In this document: piece by piece, positions 9,225 through 17,346 of the stretch
Position numbering within the stretch: the first letter of the stretch is position 1
How the letters are laid out: each line of letters opens with the position of its first letter
NCBI RefSeq assembly: GCF_000963885.1
Contig: NZ_BALE01000010.1
Coordinates: 248,001 to 312,000, forward strand
Direction: 5' to 3'
Length of the DNA: 64,000 nt
From: Tanticharoenia sakaeratensis NBRC 103193
Lineage (GTDB): Bacteria; Pseudomonadota; Alphaproteobacteria; Acetobacterales; Acetobacteraceae
Notes under the pieces: model-generated
The model's input: only the letters and a program-made list of their open reading frames with translations
Database searches by the model: none
What the model was told of the DNA's origin: nothing
Translations under genes and position numbers: made by a program

Positions 9225-10024
9225 GATCCGGCCCCGTCGCTGCGGCCCATGCACAGGAAGTGCGGATTGCGCCAGCCCGTCTTGCCATAGCGCAGGTCCT
9301 GACCGTCATCCGTGACGATGCGTCCTCCGGCCGCCTCGACCACGGCCTGGGGGGCTGCGGTATCCCATTCCATCGTAGTGCCGAGGCGCGGGTAGAGATC
9401 GGCGGCACCCTCGGCGACCCGCACGAACTTCACGGAACTGCCCAGGTTGCGCGTCCAGGCGATGCGGCGCGCGCCGATCCAGGCGGCAAGCTGCGGATCG
9501 TCGGCGTAATGGCGCGAGGCGAGCACGCGCGCGCCATCGGCCGGCGGCACGCAGGCTTCGATGGCATGGGTTCCGTCCGCGTCGATCCGGAAGGCGCCGA
9601 GGCCTGCGCCGCCGTAATAGGTCTGCCCGTAGGCCGGAAGCGCCACGGCGCCGAGGACGGCGCGATCACCGCGCACGAGACCGATGTTGACGGTAAAATC
9701 GTCCCGGCCGGCGGCGAACTCGCGTGTGCCATCGAGTGGATCCACGAGCCAGAACATGTCGCCCGGCGCCATGGTCACGCCGGCTGCGAATTCTTCCTCT
9801 CCGATTGCGGGGATATCCGGCCGGGCGGCCCGGAGGCGCTGCAGGATATGAGCCTCCGCCGCGTGATCCGCCTCGGTGACCGGCGAGCGGTCGGCCTTGA
9901 TCTCGGTTTCGAACCCGCGGGCACGGATCGTGTTGACGATCGCGGCAGCTTCCTGCGCCACGGTGGTCGCGAGCGACAGCAGGCTTGCGTCATCGGGATG
10001 GGGAGAGAGGCGGGCTTCGGTCAT
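9221..10024 (-). CDS. cysQ: 3'(2'),5'-bisphosphate nucleotidase CysQ
   Basis: Inositol-monophosphatase-fold Mg2+ phosphatase that removes phosphate from 3'-phosphoadenosine 5'-phosphate, a by-product of sulfate assimilation. The metal motifs are complete: GEEE, WLVDPLDGTREF (DPxDGT) and the C-terminal MEWDTAAPQAVVEAAGG. The change from the usual WDxAAG to WDTAAP is minor, and REF after DGT is typical of CysQ rather than SuhB. The start at ATG 10024 gives 267 aa, normal for the family; the frame continues upstream to 10138 but that part is low-complexity Arg/Pro. The downstream stop is coupled to the Sua5 start. Confidence 0.88.
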   Translation of the reverse strand: MTEARLSPHPDDASLLSLATTVAQEAAAIVNTIRARGFETEIKADRSPVTEADHAAEAHILQRLRAARPDIPAIGEEEFAAGVTMAPGDMFWLVDPLDGTREFAAGRDDFTVNIGLVRGDRAVLGAVALPAYGQTYYGGAGLGAFRIDADGTHAIEACVPPADGARVLASRHYADDPQLAAWIGARRIAWTRNLGSSVKFVRVAEGAADLYPRLGTTMEWDTAAPQAVVEAAGGRIVTDDGQDLRYGKTGWRNPHFLCMGRSDGAGS

Positions 10025-10280
10025 ATCGGGATGAGGCGTTCGTATCGTTCGGGCCGGAGCACGTCGCACGGAGTCGCCGGCGTGCCTTGCAGGCCGTCGG
10101 GCTGATGTGACGCACCAGGGGAAAGGGGCGATTGGCAATCATACCGCAATGCCCCGGCCGCGTCATGTCCCGCCTGCCATCCGCCATGGCCGTCTTTCGG
10201 GGTGCAAACTCCGGCGCAACTTGTCAGGGGCGTTTGCGGGGCGGATATAGGCCACAACAGTTTCAGACGGATATCCTGCC

Positions 10281-11771
10281 ATGCTCGACATCGCCCTGGC
10301 CCCCCGAACACTGCTCGATGCGGCGGCGGATCCGCAGGCTCCGCATTCGATTGCCCTTCTGGTCGATACCGCCTTCGCGGAAGCGCCAGCCTTTCGCGCT
10401 CTGGATGCGCGTCTCGGCGGTGCGCTGACGCGGGCAGCGCGCGTCGGGCGCTTTCTGGGCAAGGCTCGCGAGATCTGCAGCGTGCTCGCACCTGTGGACG
10501 GGATCGATGCCGTCATTCTGGCCGGATGCGGTCAGGCCGGGCATGTGGATGCACCAGCGGTCGAGGCCGCGGGGGCCAAGGCGTTGCGCGTGGCACCGCC
10601 GGCATCCGAACTGCTGATCGCAGGCGACGGGAGCACCGCGCCACTCGTGCTACGGGCCGGCTTCGGTGCCCTGCTCGGCTCATACCGTTTCACCCGCTAT
10701 CACGGGAAAGCCACGGAAGACGGGGCCACCGCCGTCAGCCGGCGCGTGCGCATTCTGGTGGACGATCCGGAAGCGGCGCGTGCGGAGTGGACGGCGGCCG
10801 AGGCCCTGGCGCGTGGCGTGATCGCGGCGCGCGATCTGGTCAACGAGCCGCCCAATGTGCTGACGCCGGGCGAATTCTCGGATCGTATCGAGACACTCGG
10901 CACGCTCGGGGTCGAGGTGGAAGTGCTGGACGTGGCGGCGATGACCCGTCTCGGCTTCGGCGCGCTGCTCGGTGTCGCGCAGGGAAGCGCCAATGCGCCG
11001 CGCACCGTCATCATGCGCTACAGGGGCGCCGGTGCCTCGGGCGCGCCGCTCGCGTTCGTGGGCAAGGGCGTGACGTTTGATTCCGGCGGTCTGTCGCTCA
11101 AGACCGCGTCCGGCATGGAAGAGATGAAGACCGACATGGCGGGAGCCGCCGCCGTCGTCGGTGCGATGACGGCGCTTGCGGCGGCCAAGGCGCCGGTCGA
11201 CGTGATCGGGATCGTGGGGCTGGTCGAGAACATGGTGTCCAGCCGCTCCCAGCGTCCGGGCGATGTTGTGCGCAGCCATTCCGGCCAGACGATCGAGGTG
11301 CTCAATACCGACGCCGAAGGCCGCCTCGTGCTGGCGGATCTGCTGTCCTACACGCGCGAGCGGTTCTCGCCGGCGCTGATGGTCGACCTCGCGACGTTGA
11401 CGGGCGCCATCGTGGTCAGCCTCGGTGCGCATCACGCAGGCCTGTTCAGCAATGACGATGCTCTGGCGGACGATTTGCTCGTCTGCGGTCGCGAAACGGG
11501 GGAAGCGCTGTGGCGGATGCCAATGGGCGAAGCCTACAACCGCGCGCTGCGCTCGCCCATCGCCGACATGAAGAACATCGGCGGCCGCCCCGGCGGCGCC
11601 ATCACGGCGGCCCAGTTCCTGGCCCGGTTCGTCGGCGACACGCCCTGGGCCCATCTCGATATCGCGGGCACGGCATGGGCGAGCGAACAGCAGGCGCTCT
11701 CGCCCAAAGGCGCGACCGGCTTCGGTGTTCGCCTGCTCGATGCGCTGGCCCGTGCGCGGACGCGCGCATGA
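10281..11771 (+). CDS. pepA: Leucyl aminopeptidase (M17)
   Basis: Cytosolic hexameric dimetal aminopeptidase that releases N-terminal residues from peptides. The protein has 496 aa. The C-terminal catalytic domain carries the family motifs: GKGVTFDSGGLSLK (metal-binding Lys and Asp), MKTDMAGAAAVVGA, and the signature NTDAEGRLVLAD with metal-binding Asp and Glu and the catalytic Arg. The N-terminal macro-like domain (about 1-160) is divergent as usual. The next gene, holC, starts 8 bases after the stop; this pepA-holC pairing is widespread in proteobacteria. Cytosolic peptide turnover is the safest role. Confidence 0.93.
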   Translation: MLDIALAPRTLLDAAADPQAPHSIALLVDTAFAEAPAFRALDARLGGALTRAARVGRFLGKAREICSVLAPVDGIDAVILAGCGQAGHVDAPAVEAAGAKALRVAPPASELLIAGDGSTAPLVLRAGFGALLGSYRFTRYHGKATEDGATAVSRRVRILVDDPEAARAEWTAAEALARGVIAARDLVNEPPNVLTPGEFSDRIETLGTLGVEVEVLDVAAMTRLGFGALLGVAQGSANAPRTVIMRYRGAGASGAPLAFVGKGVTFDSGGLSLKTASGMEEMKTDMAGAAAVVGAMTALAAAKAPVDVIGIVGLVENMVSSRSQRPGDVVRSHSGQTIEVLNTDAEGRLVLADLLSYTRERFSPALMVDLATLTGAIVVSLGAHHAGLFSNDDALADDLLVCGRETGEALWRMPMGEAYNRALRSPIADMKNIGGRPGGAITAAQFLARFVGDTPWAHLDIAGTAWASEQQALSPKGATGFGVRLLDALARARTRA

Positions 11772-11778
11772 GCGTCGC

Positions 11779-12228
11779 GTGACGGAGATCGGCTTCTACC
11801 ATCTGACGCGCAGCACGCCGGAACAGGCACTGCCGGCGCTGCTGGGCCGGACATTGGACACGGGCGCGCGGGCCGTAGTGCGATGCGCGTCGGCCGAGCA
11901 GGTGCGGGCCCTTGATGCCGCCCTGTGGCGCTCGACCGATCCGGTCTGGCTGCCGCATGGTGCCTCGGGCGGTCCCAGCCCGGGCCGCCAGCCGATCTGG
12001 CTGACGGCCGGAGACGACGTGCCGAACGGGGCCACGTTCGCGTTTCTGCTCAGTGGCGTCGGCGAGGTGGCAGCCCTCGATGGTTTTGCCCGCGTGTTCG
12101 ACCTGTTCGACGGTGGCGAAGAGGCGCAGGTCGCAGCCGCGCGCACACGCTGGACGGCGGCCAAGGCAGCCGGCTTCACTCTTGCCTACTGGCAGCAACA
12201 GCAGCGAGGGTGGAAACGCGCGCGATGA
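11779..12228 (+). CDS. holC: DNA polymerase III subunit chi
   Basis: Small clamp-loader accessory subunit that links the clamp-loader complex to SSB through psi. The GTG at 11779 opens TEIGFYHLTRSTPEQALPALL, the standard HolC N-terminus. The frame continues with the characteristic DPVWLPHG and PIWLT(A)GDD motifs and FLLSG. At 149 aa it is of normal size. The start is a GTG eight bases past the pepA stop. A four-codon frame (ATG 11768) overlapping the pepA stop may help re-initiation but is probably meaningless. The stop overlaps the ATG of the next gene. Confidence 0.88.
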   Translation: MTEIGFYHLTRSTPEQALPALLGRTLDTGARAVVRCASAEQVRALDAALWRSTDPVWLPHGASGGPSPGRQPIWLTAGDDVPNGATFAFLLSGVGEVAALDGFARVFDLFDGGEEAQVAAARTRWTAAKAAGFTLAYWQQQQRGWKRAR

Positions 12229-12953
12229 TGGTTCTTGGAATGATGGGCCGCAGCATCGTGGCCGCGGCGCGCATGGCGTGGGTCCTTTGGCCCTGGACGC
12301 TTGGTCTTCTGGCGCTCGATCTCGCTCAGTCGTTCGCCGGCTATGTCGGCAAGACGCCGACGGCCGTCGCGCTGGTTCAGGTCGCAGGGTTTGCAGTGAC
12401 GGCCCTTGTGACGCTGCGGTTCTATGCCGGTCATCTGGATGTCGACTGGCGCGCGGTCCTGGCCGACCGGGCGCAGAGAAGCCGGTTTGTCGCCTGGTAC
12501 TGTTTTATCGGCCTTCTGGATCTGATCGGCCTGCCGCAGGGTCTCGCCGGGCACGTGCCGCCGCTGGCGGCGCTCGTGTGCGAGTTGGGCGCGTATTACT
12601 TCCTGCTGCGTCTGATCGCCGTTCTGCCGGCCGTCGTGGCGTGGCGTACCTGGCCGGGGGTGGATCGCATCTGGAATGCCGGCGGCGTCCTTGCCTGGCG
12701 GATCGCCCTGTTCTCGTTCGTGATGATGTTGATCGCGGGTACCCTCGTGACGCTGGCAGCCCTGGCGGTGCACCCGGACATGCATGCGCTGACGGCCGAT
12801 AGGCAACGATTGGCGGCTAGCCTGGACAAGCTGGGCCCGACATGGCTGCTGGTCATGTCCGTCGTGACCGCTTTGATCGAGATGGTGTCGTTCGCCTTTG
12901 ATGTCGCGTGTTTCCGCGTCGTGAGCAGCACTCCCACTCAACGCGCAACGTGA
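12225..12953 (+). CDS. Hypothetical integral membrane protein
   Basis: The protein has 242 aa and I do not recognise the family. It has about six hydrophobic helices: MAWVLWPWTLGLLALDLA, VALVQVAGFAVTALVTLRF, FVAWYCFIGLLDLIGLP, a helix near LAALVCELGAYYFLLRL, IALFSFVMMLIAGTLVTLAAL, and WLLVMSVVTALIEMVSFAF. There are no obvious catalytic residues. Its ATGATG start overlaps the holC stop, so it is translated from the pepA-holC message. Genes ending alphaproteobacterial pepA-holC operons vary, so the context gives little help. The C-terminus is short and polar. Confidence 0.7.
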   Translation: MMVLGMMGRSIVAAARMAWVLWPWTLGLLALDLAQSFAGYVGKTPTAVALVQVAGFAVTALVTLRFYAGHLDVDWRAVLADRAQRSRFVAWYCFIGLLDLIGLPQGLAGHVPPLAALVCELGAYYFLLRLIAVLPAVVAWRTWPGVDRIWNAGGVLAWRIALFSFVMMLIAGTLVTLAALAVHPDMHALTADRQRLAASLDKLGPTWLLVMSVVTALIEMVSFAFDVACFRVVSSTPTQRAT

Positions 12954-13614
12954 GCTTCCGCGCCGGCAGCGCTGTCGGCATCCGAAGGCGCGTGGGCTGG
13001 ATCCAGCGTTCGGAACCTGCGGTGGTGCAGGCCTGTAATGTCGCTCATCGCGCCTGTGGTCCCGCTCCAGCCGGGAATCAAATGCGTATGGGCTTTCCGG
13101 ACGGATACGTGGTTCAGGGCTATGTCCGCTGACCGATGGGGCCGGCATACCGTCCTGCCCGAACGGGTGGATTGCGCATCTGAAAATTCCTGGCCTCATG
13201 TCGTTGCCGAGGCGGATTCCACGCATTTTGAAGGGCGCCATTGGCCGCCTTTTTTTGTGCAATGCATGCATCATTCTGAGCGGCCGATTCATGGTCTGAA
13301 GAACCACGCCAAACCCGGCCTGACTCAGGCGCCGTGCGGAAAAGCCTCGGCTATGGCGGCATAAATCCGTGCGCGATCGGACCGACGACGGCTGGAACGG
13401 GCTGTCTGAGCTTCAACGGCGCCGTGGTCAGCGAGCGGCATGGCATTCGCAGCCCTGCGTGAAGGCGGCCCCGAATTCTGATGCCGGTCGCCGGCTTTTC
13501 CGGGAGCAGGGCTGTCATGCCCGAAAAAGACATGATCCGTCGTGCAAAACCGTTTGTCTCTTCATGCGCTGGAAACTCTGACATCGAATGACATGAAGAG
13601 AAAGGCGCCGGACC
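12954..13614 (+). other. 661-bp region without a convincing gene
   Basis: No reading frame here has recognisable motifs, a good ribosome-binding site or the codon pattern of the neighbours. It contains one T-tailed hairpin (13233-13256, listed separately) about 280 bases after the membrane-protein stop. In related genomes pepA-holC is often followed by ndk; I see no trace of ndk here. The last 40 bases hold the purine-rich ribosome-binding region of the aldo/keto reductase. A small RNA ending at the hairpin is possible but not shown. Confidence 0.5.
13233..13256 (+). terminator. Rho-independent terminator
   Basis: A GC hairpin (GGCGCC, loop ATT, GGCCGCC with one bulged C) is followed by seven T on the plus strand. 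It could end the pepA-holC-membrane protein transcript or a separate small RNA. Confidence 0.6.
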
Positions 13615-14475
13615 ATGCCGGAAGACATCCAGAAAACCGTAAAGCTCAAGAACGGCACTGAACTGCCCGCGCTCGGCATGGGCACGTGGAACATCGGCGA
13701 TCGGCGCGACCGGCGCAGCGACGAGATCGCAAGCCTGCGGGCCGGCATCGATCTGGGCCTGCGTGTGATCGACACGGCGGAAATGTACGGCTCCGGCCGG
13801 TCCGAGGATCTGGTGGGCGAGGCGATCGAGGGACGGCGCGACGACGTCTATCTCGTCAGCAAGGTCTTGCCGTCCAACGCGTCGTTCCAGGGCGTGCAGA
13901 AAGCGTGTCGCACGTCTCTCAGGCGCCTGAAGACCGACGTGATCGACCTCTATCTGCTGCACTGGCGCGGCGGCGTTCCGCTTGAAGAGACGGTGCGCGG
14001 CATGGAAGCGCTGCGTGACGAGGGCCTGATCCGGGACTGGGGCGTCTCCAATTTCGACACGGACGACATGGAGGAAATCGAGGAGGTGGGCAGCGACTGC
14101 ATGGCCAACCAGATCCTCTACAGCCTCGAATATCGCGGCACGGAATACGATCTGCTCGAACATGATGCGTCCCGCGGCATTGTCACGATGGCATATTCTC
14201 CGCTGGGGCAGGGCGGCGACCTTCTGAAGCATCGTGTCATGCGCGAGATCGCCTCGCGGCATTCGACCAGTCTGGGCGAGGCCACCACGGCACAGATCGC
14301 ACTCGCCTGGGTTCTGCGTCGCGAAAACATCCTCGCCATTCCGAAAGCGAGTTCGCCGGCACATCTCAGGGAAAACGCAGCCAGCCTCGAAATCGGCCTG
14401 ACCGACGAGGATCTGGCAGCACTGGACGAGGCCTTTCCGCCGCCGCATCGCAAGACCCGCCTCGCCATGCTCTGA
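13615..14475 (+). CDS. Aldo/keto reductase
   Basis: NADPH-dependent reductase of aldehydes or ketones with a TIM-barrel fold. The protein is 286 aa, with the catalytic tetrad visible as Asp/Tyr in VIDTAEMYG (about residues 51-57), Lys in LVSKVLP and His in LYLLHWRGG. The cofactor-binding end is IPKASSPAHLRENAASLEIGLT. It resembles the DkgA-like/YeaE subgroup. In acetic acid bacteria such enzymes act on keto-sugars and aldehydes, but the substrate cannot be told here. An AAAGG stretch lies upstream of the ATG. The gene stands alone, with a hairpin-forming repeat behind its stop. Confidence 0.87.
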   Translation: MPEDIQKTVKLKNGTELPALGMGTWNIGDRRDRRSDEIASLRAGIDLGLRVIDTAEMYGSGRSEDLVGEAIEGRRDDVYLVSKVLPSNASFQGVQKACRTSLRRLKTDVIDLYLLHWRGGVPLEETVRGMEALRDEGLIRDWGVSNFDTDDMEEIEEVGSDCMANQILYSLEYRGTEYDLLEHDASRGIVTMAYSPLGQGGDLLKHRVMREIASRHSTSLGEATTAQIALAWVLRRENILAIPKASSPAHLRENAASLEIGLTDEDLAALDEAFPPPHRKTRLAML

Positions 14476-14488
14476 GGCGTAGCCCAAG

Positions 14489-14522
14489 CGATCAGGGATG
14501 ATAACGCCCTTGTCCCTGATCG
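14489..14522. repeat. 10-bp inverted repeat between aldo/keto reductase and the Hyf-like cluster
   Basis: The arms CGATCAGGGA and TCCCTGATCG are perfectly complementary across a 14-base spacer. There is no T run after it, so it is either a weak terminator hairpin for the reductase or a dimeric operator for the hydrogenase-like cluster that starts about 120 bases later. Confidence 0.5.
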
Positions 14523-14642
14523 TGCAGCATTGACGCGATCGCGAGGCGTCGCCACAGGTAGGCTGCGTTCAAGCAGGGCCTCGTTTCGTCACGCCGTTCC
14601 ACCGGCCCCGCATAGTTCAGGGAGGCCGCAGAACTGGCGATC

Positions 14643-16013
14643 GTGCCCGATATCGCGCTGATCGGCGGTGCCGTTGCGGTCTGCGCGAGCCTGCGCGGTC
14701 TTGCTGCGCTGCGTCTGGGTGCATGGCTCGCCGTCGCAGTCTGTGGCGTCGTCGGATTGTGTCTTGCCGGTCATCTCTCGACGGATCTGCCGGGCGAAGG
14801 CTGGTTGACGCTCTGGCCGGGCGCCTCGTTTGCCCTCGTCCTCGGCGGCCTCGTCGGGGCCCATTCCGCAATCCACATCGTGCCGGCGACGGAAGAGGGC
14901 ATCTCGGGCCCATCCGCCGATCTCGCGCTGGCGCTTTCCCTTCTGTCGGTCGCGACCGGTGGACTGATCGCCTGCGCCGGTCTGGTGCTGGGTGCAGTCC
15001 TCGTGGTGCAGGCGGAGGGGCGCCGATGGGCTGCCCTGATGCTGGCCGGGCTGATGCCATGTCTGGATGGCGCGCAGGGCGTGTGGATGGGAGCGGCCCT
15101 CCTGTCCGCGACGCTCGCCTTTCCGGGCACAAGCCCAGTTCACGGGGGACGAACCCGAGGCATGCTTGCCGTGGCAGCCTGTCTCGTGGCCTGGCATGTC
15201 GGGTCTCCGCCTGTCTGGGTCGGCGTCATCGGAGCGGCGCTTGCCGTCGGTGGCGTATCGCTTCTGTTCAGCGATGCCGTGCCCGGGTGGCACATGCCTG
15301 ACCGGTTGGCGATCGCCCATTCCCTCCTGTTGCTGGGGCTGGGTGCGGAAACCCGCGACACGATCGCGCCGTGGGTACTGTTCGTGCTCGGCTGGGGCGT
15401 ATGGCCTGCGGGGCGTCCCCTGTGGCGGCTCGTCTGTCCGCCGATGCTCGGTGGCTGGTCGCTCTGGCTCGCACTGCATGATGCGCATGGCGTGGGCGAT
15501 CCGATGGTCCGCGCGGGCCTGCTGGGTGCCTTGTTGGCGTGCGTCGCGCTCGAATGGATTGCATGCTGGCGTCTGATGGCCCGTCCTCAGGCTGCTGACC
15601 GGCCCTGGGACATCTTCGCAGGCTGTGTGTGCGCCGTGCCGGGCCTGGTTCTCGTGCTGGCGCGACCTCTGACCGGCGGCAGCAGACAGGATCCGTGGTC
15701 ATTGACGGCTGTCGACGGGGCGGTCGTTCATCCCTGGCTTTTCGTGATGGCGGCCGCCGCTATCGGGTTCGGGCTCTGGCGGACAGGACATCTGGGTCCC
15801 GTAATCGTCCCATCGGGCGAGGCGCGGATCGCGGGTCCGCTGCCGAACGACCTGTTGCGTCTTGCCGTCCGCGTCCGGCGCGGTTGGCAGGCGGTCCGCA
15901 AGACGGGGACGACATTGGCTGGCTGGCGCGCAGACCGGCGTCCCGAGCGGTCCGCACTGCTTCTCTGGCTTGCGATGCTGGCGGCAGGATTGCTGTGGGA
16001 GACCGGGCGATGA
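14643..16013 (+). CDS. HyfB-like (antiporter-like, NuoL/M family) membrane subunit, reduced
   Basis: First gene of a hydrogenase-4-like set. The protein has 456 aa and about 12-14 hydrophobic helices, well short of about 670 for HyfB. The assignment rests on gene order, a segment resembling HyfB (VGVIGAALAVGGVSLLF ... IAHSLLLLGLGAE, where relatives have the HDLKRLLAY-SxENIG helix), and a HyfB-like basic C-terminal region followed by a last helix (ALLLWLAMLAAGLLW). The usual channel helix with Lys, PLHxWLP and APxxVSA is absent; only SPVHGG stands there. Start: GTG 14643 has poor spacing, whereas GGGAGG at 14620-14625 is eight bases before a CTG at 14634 in the same frame. The stop overlaps the next ATG (ATGA). 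Confidence 0.6.
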   Translation: MPDIALIGGAVAVCASLRGLAALRLGAWLAVAVCGVVGLCLAGHLSTDLPGEGWLTLWPGASFALVLGGLVGAHSAIHIVPATEEGISGPSADLALALSLLSVATGGLIACAGLVLGAVLVVQAEGRRWAALMLAGLMPCLDGAQGVWMGAALLSATLAFPGTSPVHGGRTRGMLAVAACLVAWHVGSPPVWVGVIGAALAVGGVSLLFSDAVPGWHMPDRLAIAHSLLLLGLGAETRDTIAPWVLFVLGWGVWPAGRPLWRLVCPPMLGGWSLWLALHDAHGVGDPMVRAGLLGALLACVALEWIACWRLMARPQAADRPWDIFAGCVCAVPGLVLVLARPLTGGSRQDPWSLTAVDGAVVHPWLFVMAAAAIGFGLWRTGHLGPVIVPSGEARIAGPLPNDLLRLAVRVRRGWQAVRKTGTTLAGWRADRRPERSALLLWLAMLAAGLLWETGR

Positions 16014-16816
16014 CCGGAGCGGCATTCGCCCGCGAGGTGGCAACGCTTCTGTCTCTTCTGATCTGTCTGCTGCTGGCGCCGTGGTGCGCCGGGATTGCGG
16101 CCGCCATCCGCGCCGTGCTGTCAGGCCAGTCTCCGGCGCCCCTCAGCGCGCCGGCCCGGGGTCTCAGTCGTGCGTTGACGGAGCTTCGGCGCGGCCGTTC
16201 GACGCCGTCCGGTATGTCGCCCGGGCTGGCACTGGGCGCGACTGCAACGCTTGCCGCGCTGGCTGTCGACGTGATGCCCGGGATGTTCGATCCGCTTCTG
16301 GCCGCGTTCCTGCTGTCCGGCGCGCGCGTGATGATGTGGCTCGACGTGCGGGATGGCCCGGCCCTGTGGTTTGCCCGGGCCCGGGAGCAGCGAGGGGCTC
16401 TCGTGGTCCTCATGCTCGTGGGCATGATGGCCGGATTCTCGACTGAAGACGGTCGGGCCAGCGTCGGAGACGTGCTCCTGGCGGGTGGCGTTCTGATCGC
16501 GCTTTCCGATGGCGTGCTCGGAGCGCGTGATCCGGTGCGCGTTTCGTCCCAAGGACGCGCATGGGCGCGCGGCGTGGCCGATCTGCTCGTGCTGGGATGG
16601 ATATTGTGGCTGGCGCGGCTGGTCTGGCCGCATGTCACGGGCGGCCCATGGATGATGCCCGCATGGACGATCGCCCGCGCAGTCTGCATGGCCGTCGTTC
16701 TCGGGATTGCTCAGGGCATGTGGTTTCCGCGGGCGTCGGCGCGCCCGCTGGCGTCGGCCCTGTTGCTGGGAGGGCTGGCGCTCGTGCTGCTCGATCTCGG
16801 GGAAACCTCGGGATGA
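16010..16816 (+). CDS. HyfC-like (NuoH family) membrane subunit, reduced
   Basis: Corresponds to the subunit that joins the membrane arm to the iron-sulfur arm in complex I and group 4 hydrogenases. The protein has 268 aa, against about 310 in relatives. The recognisable parts are the first helix (LSLLICLLLAPWCAGIAAAI) and the loop PLSAPARGLSRALTELRRG leading to TPSGMSPGLALGATATLAALAVDVMP. This matches the HyfC pattern of 'P-L-x-x-P-Y-R-D-L-x-K-L-L-R-K-E ... P'. It continues with FLLSGARVMMWLDVRDGPALW and AREQRGALVVLMLVGMM. The first loop has lost most acidic and lysine residues typical of NuoH. ATG 16010 overlaps the previous stop; the stop overlaps the next start (ATGA). Confidence 0.68.
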   Translation: MTGAAFAREVATLLSLLICLLLAPWCAGIAAAIRAVLSGQSPAPLSAPARGLSRALTELRRGRSTPSGMSPGLALGATATLAALAVDVMPGMFDPLLAAFLLSGARVMMWLDVRDGPALWFARAREQRGALVVLMLVGMMAGFSTEDGRASVGDVLLAGGVLIALSDGVLGARDPVRVSSQGRAWARGVADLLVLGWILWLARLVWPHVTGGPWMMPAWTIARAVCMAVVLGIAQGMWFPRASARPLASALLLGGLALVLLDLGETSG

Positions 16817-17346
16817 ATGTGGGCATCGAGGGCATTCTCCTGCTCTGGAGTGTGGGTTCGCTCGGCCGCGACGGGCGCACGCTGCCCGTCCATGCGGTCC
16901 TGTGTGCCCTGTGCATGGCGCGGACGGGCCCGATCGGGGCTCTGGCGGGTGCCGTTCTGGTCGGTGCCGGACTGCTGGCCTGGGGCGCTTTGCGTCAACT
17001 CGCGCCGCAGGACACGGGAGTGACACATGCGCGCTGGTGGCCGGTCGTCTGCGCCGTGGTGCTGTCGGCGGCCGTGGTGAGGGGCGGTGTGGGCCTGCCA
17101 CAGCAAGGCGCGCTCGTTGTCGCATCTGTCCTCGCGGGCCTCGTCGGTGTCGCGACCGCCTCGGAAGCTCTGGCAGGATGTGCCGCGATGCTGCGGACGC
17201 TGAATGCCTGCGTGGTGCTGGCCTGTCTGGGGGGGCATGTGCCGACCCTTCTGGTGGCCGGTGGCTTGTGGGTCTCGGTCGCGGCCGTGGCTCTGCTCGT
17301 GATGCCACGCCTGTCCTGGCTGCGGAGTAATGACCCGCATGAATGA
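16813..17346 (+). CDS. HyfE-like (NuoK-like) membrane subunit, reduced
   Basis: Short membrane protein (177 aa; HyfE has about 216) with five or six helices, in the place where HyfE is expected between HyfC- and HyfF-like genes. Visible segments are PVHAVLCALCMAR, GALAGAVLVGAGLLAWGALR, WWPVVCAVVLSAAVVRGGVG, LVVASVLAGLVGVATASEAL and LLVAGGLWVSVAAVALLVMP. Sequence alone would not identify it, so the assignment depends on synteny. The acidic residues that matter in NuoK are not obvious. ATG 16813 overlaps the previous stop as ATGA; the end overlaps the next gene by 17 bases (or 8 if that gene starts at 17339). Confidence 0.5.
   Translation: MNVGIEGILLLWSVGSLGRDGRTLPVHAVLCALCMARTGPIGALAGAVLVGAGLLAWGALRQLAPQDTGVTHARWWPVVCAVVLSAAVVRGGVGLPQQGALVVASVLAGLVGVATASEALAGCAAMLRTLNACVVLACLGGHVPTLLVAGGLWVSVAAVALLVMPRLSWLRSNDPHE

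Noticed and set aside
10680-11654. Long minus-strand open frame opposite pepA
   Set aside because: Antisense of a clear M17 aminopeptidase with all catalytic motifs; no ribosome-binding site or similarity.
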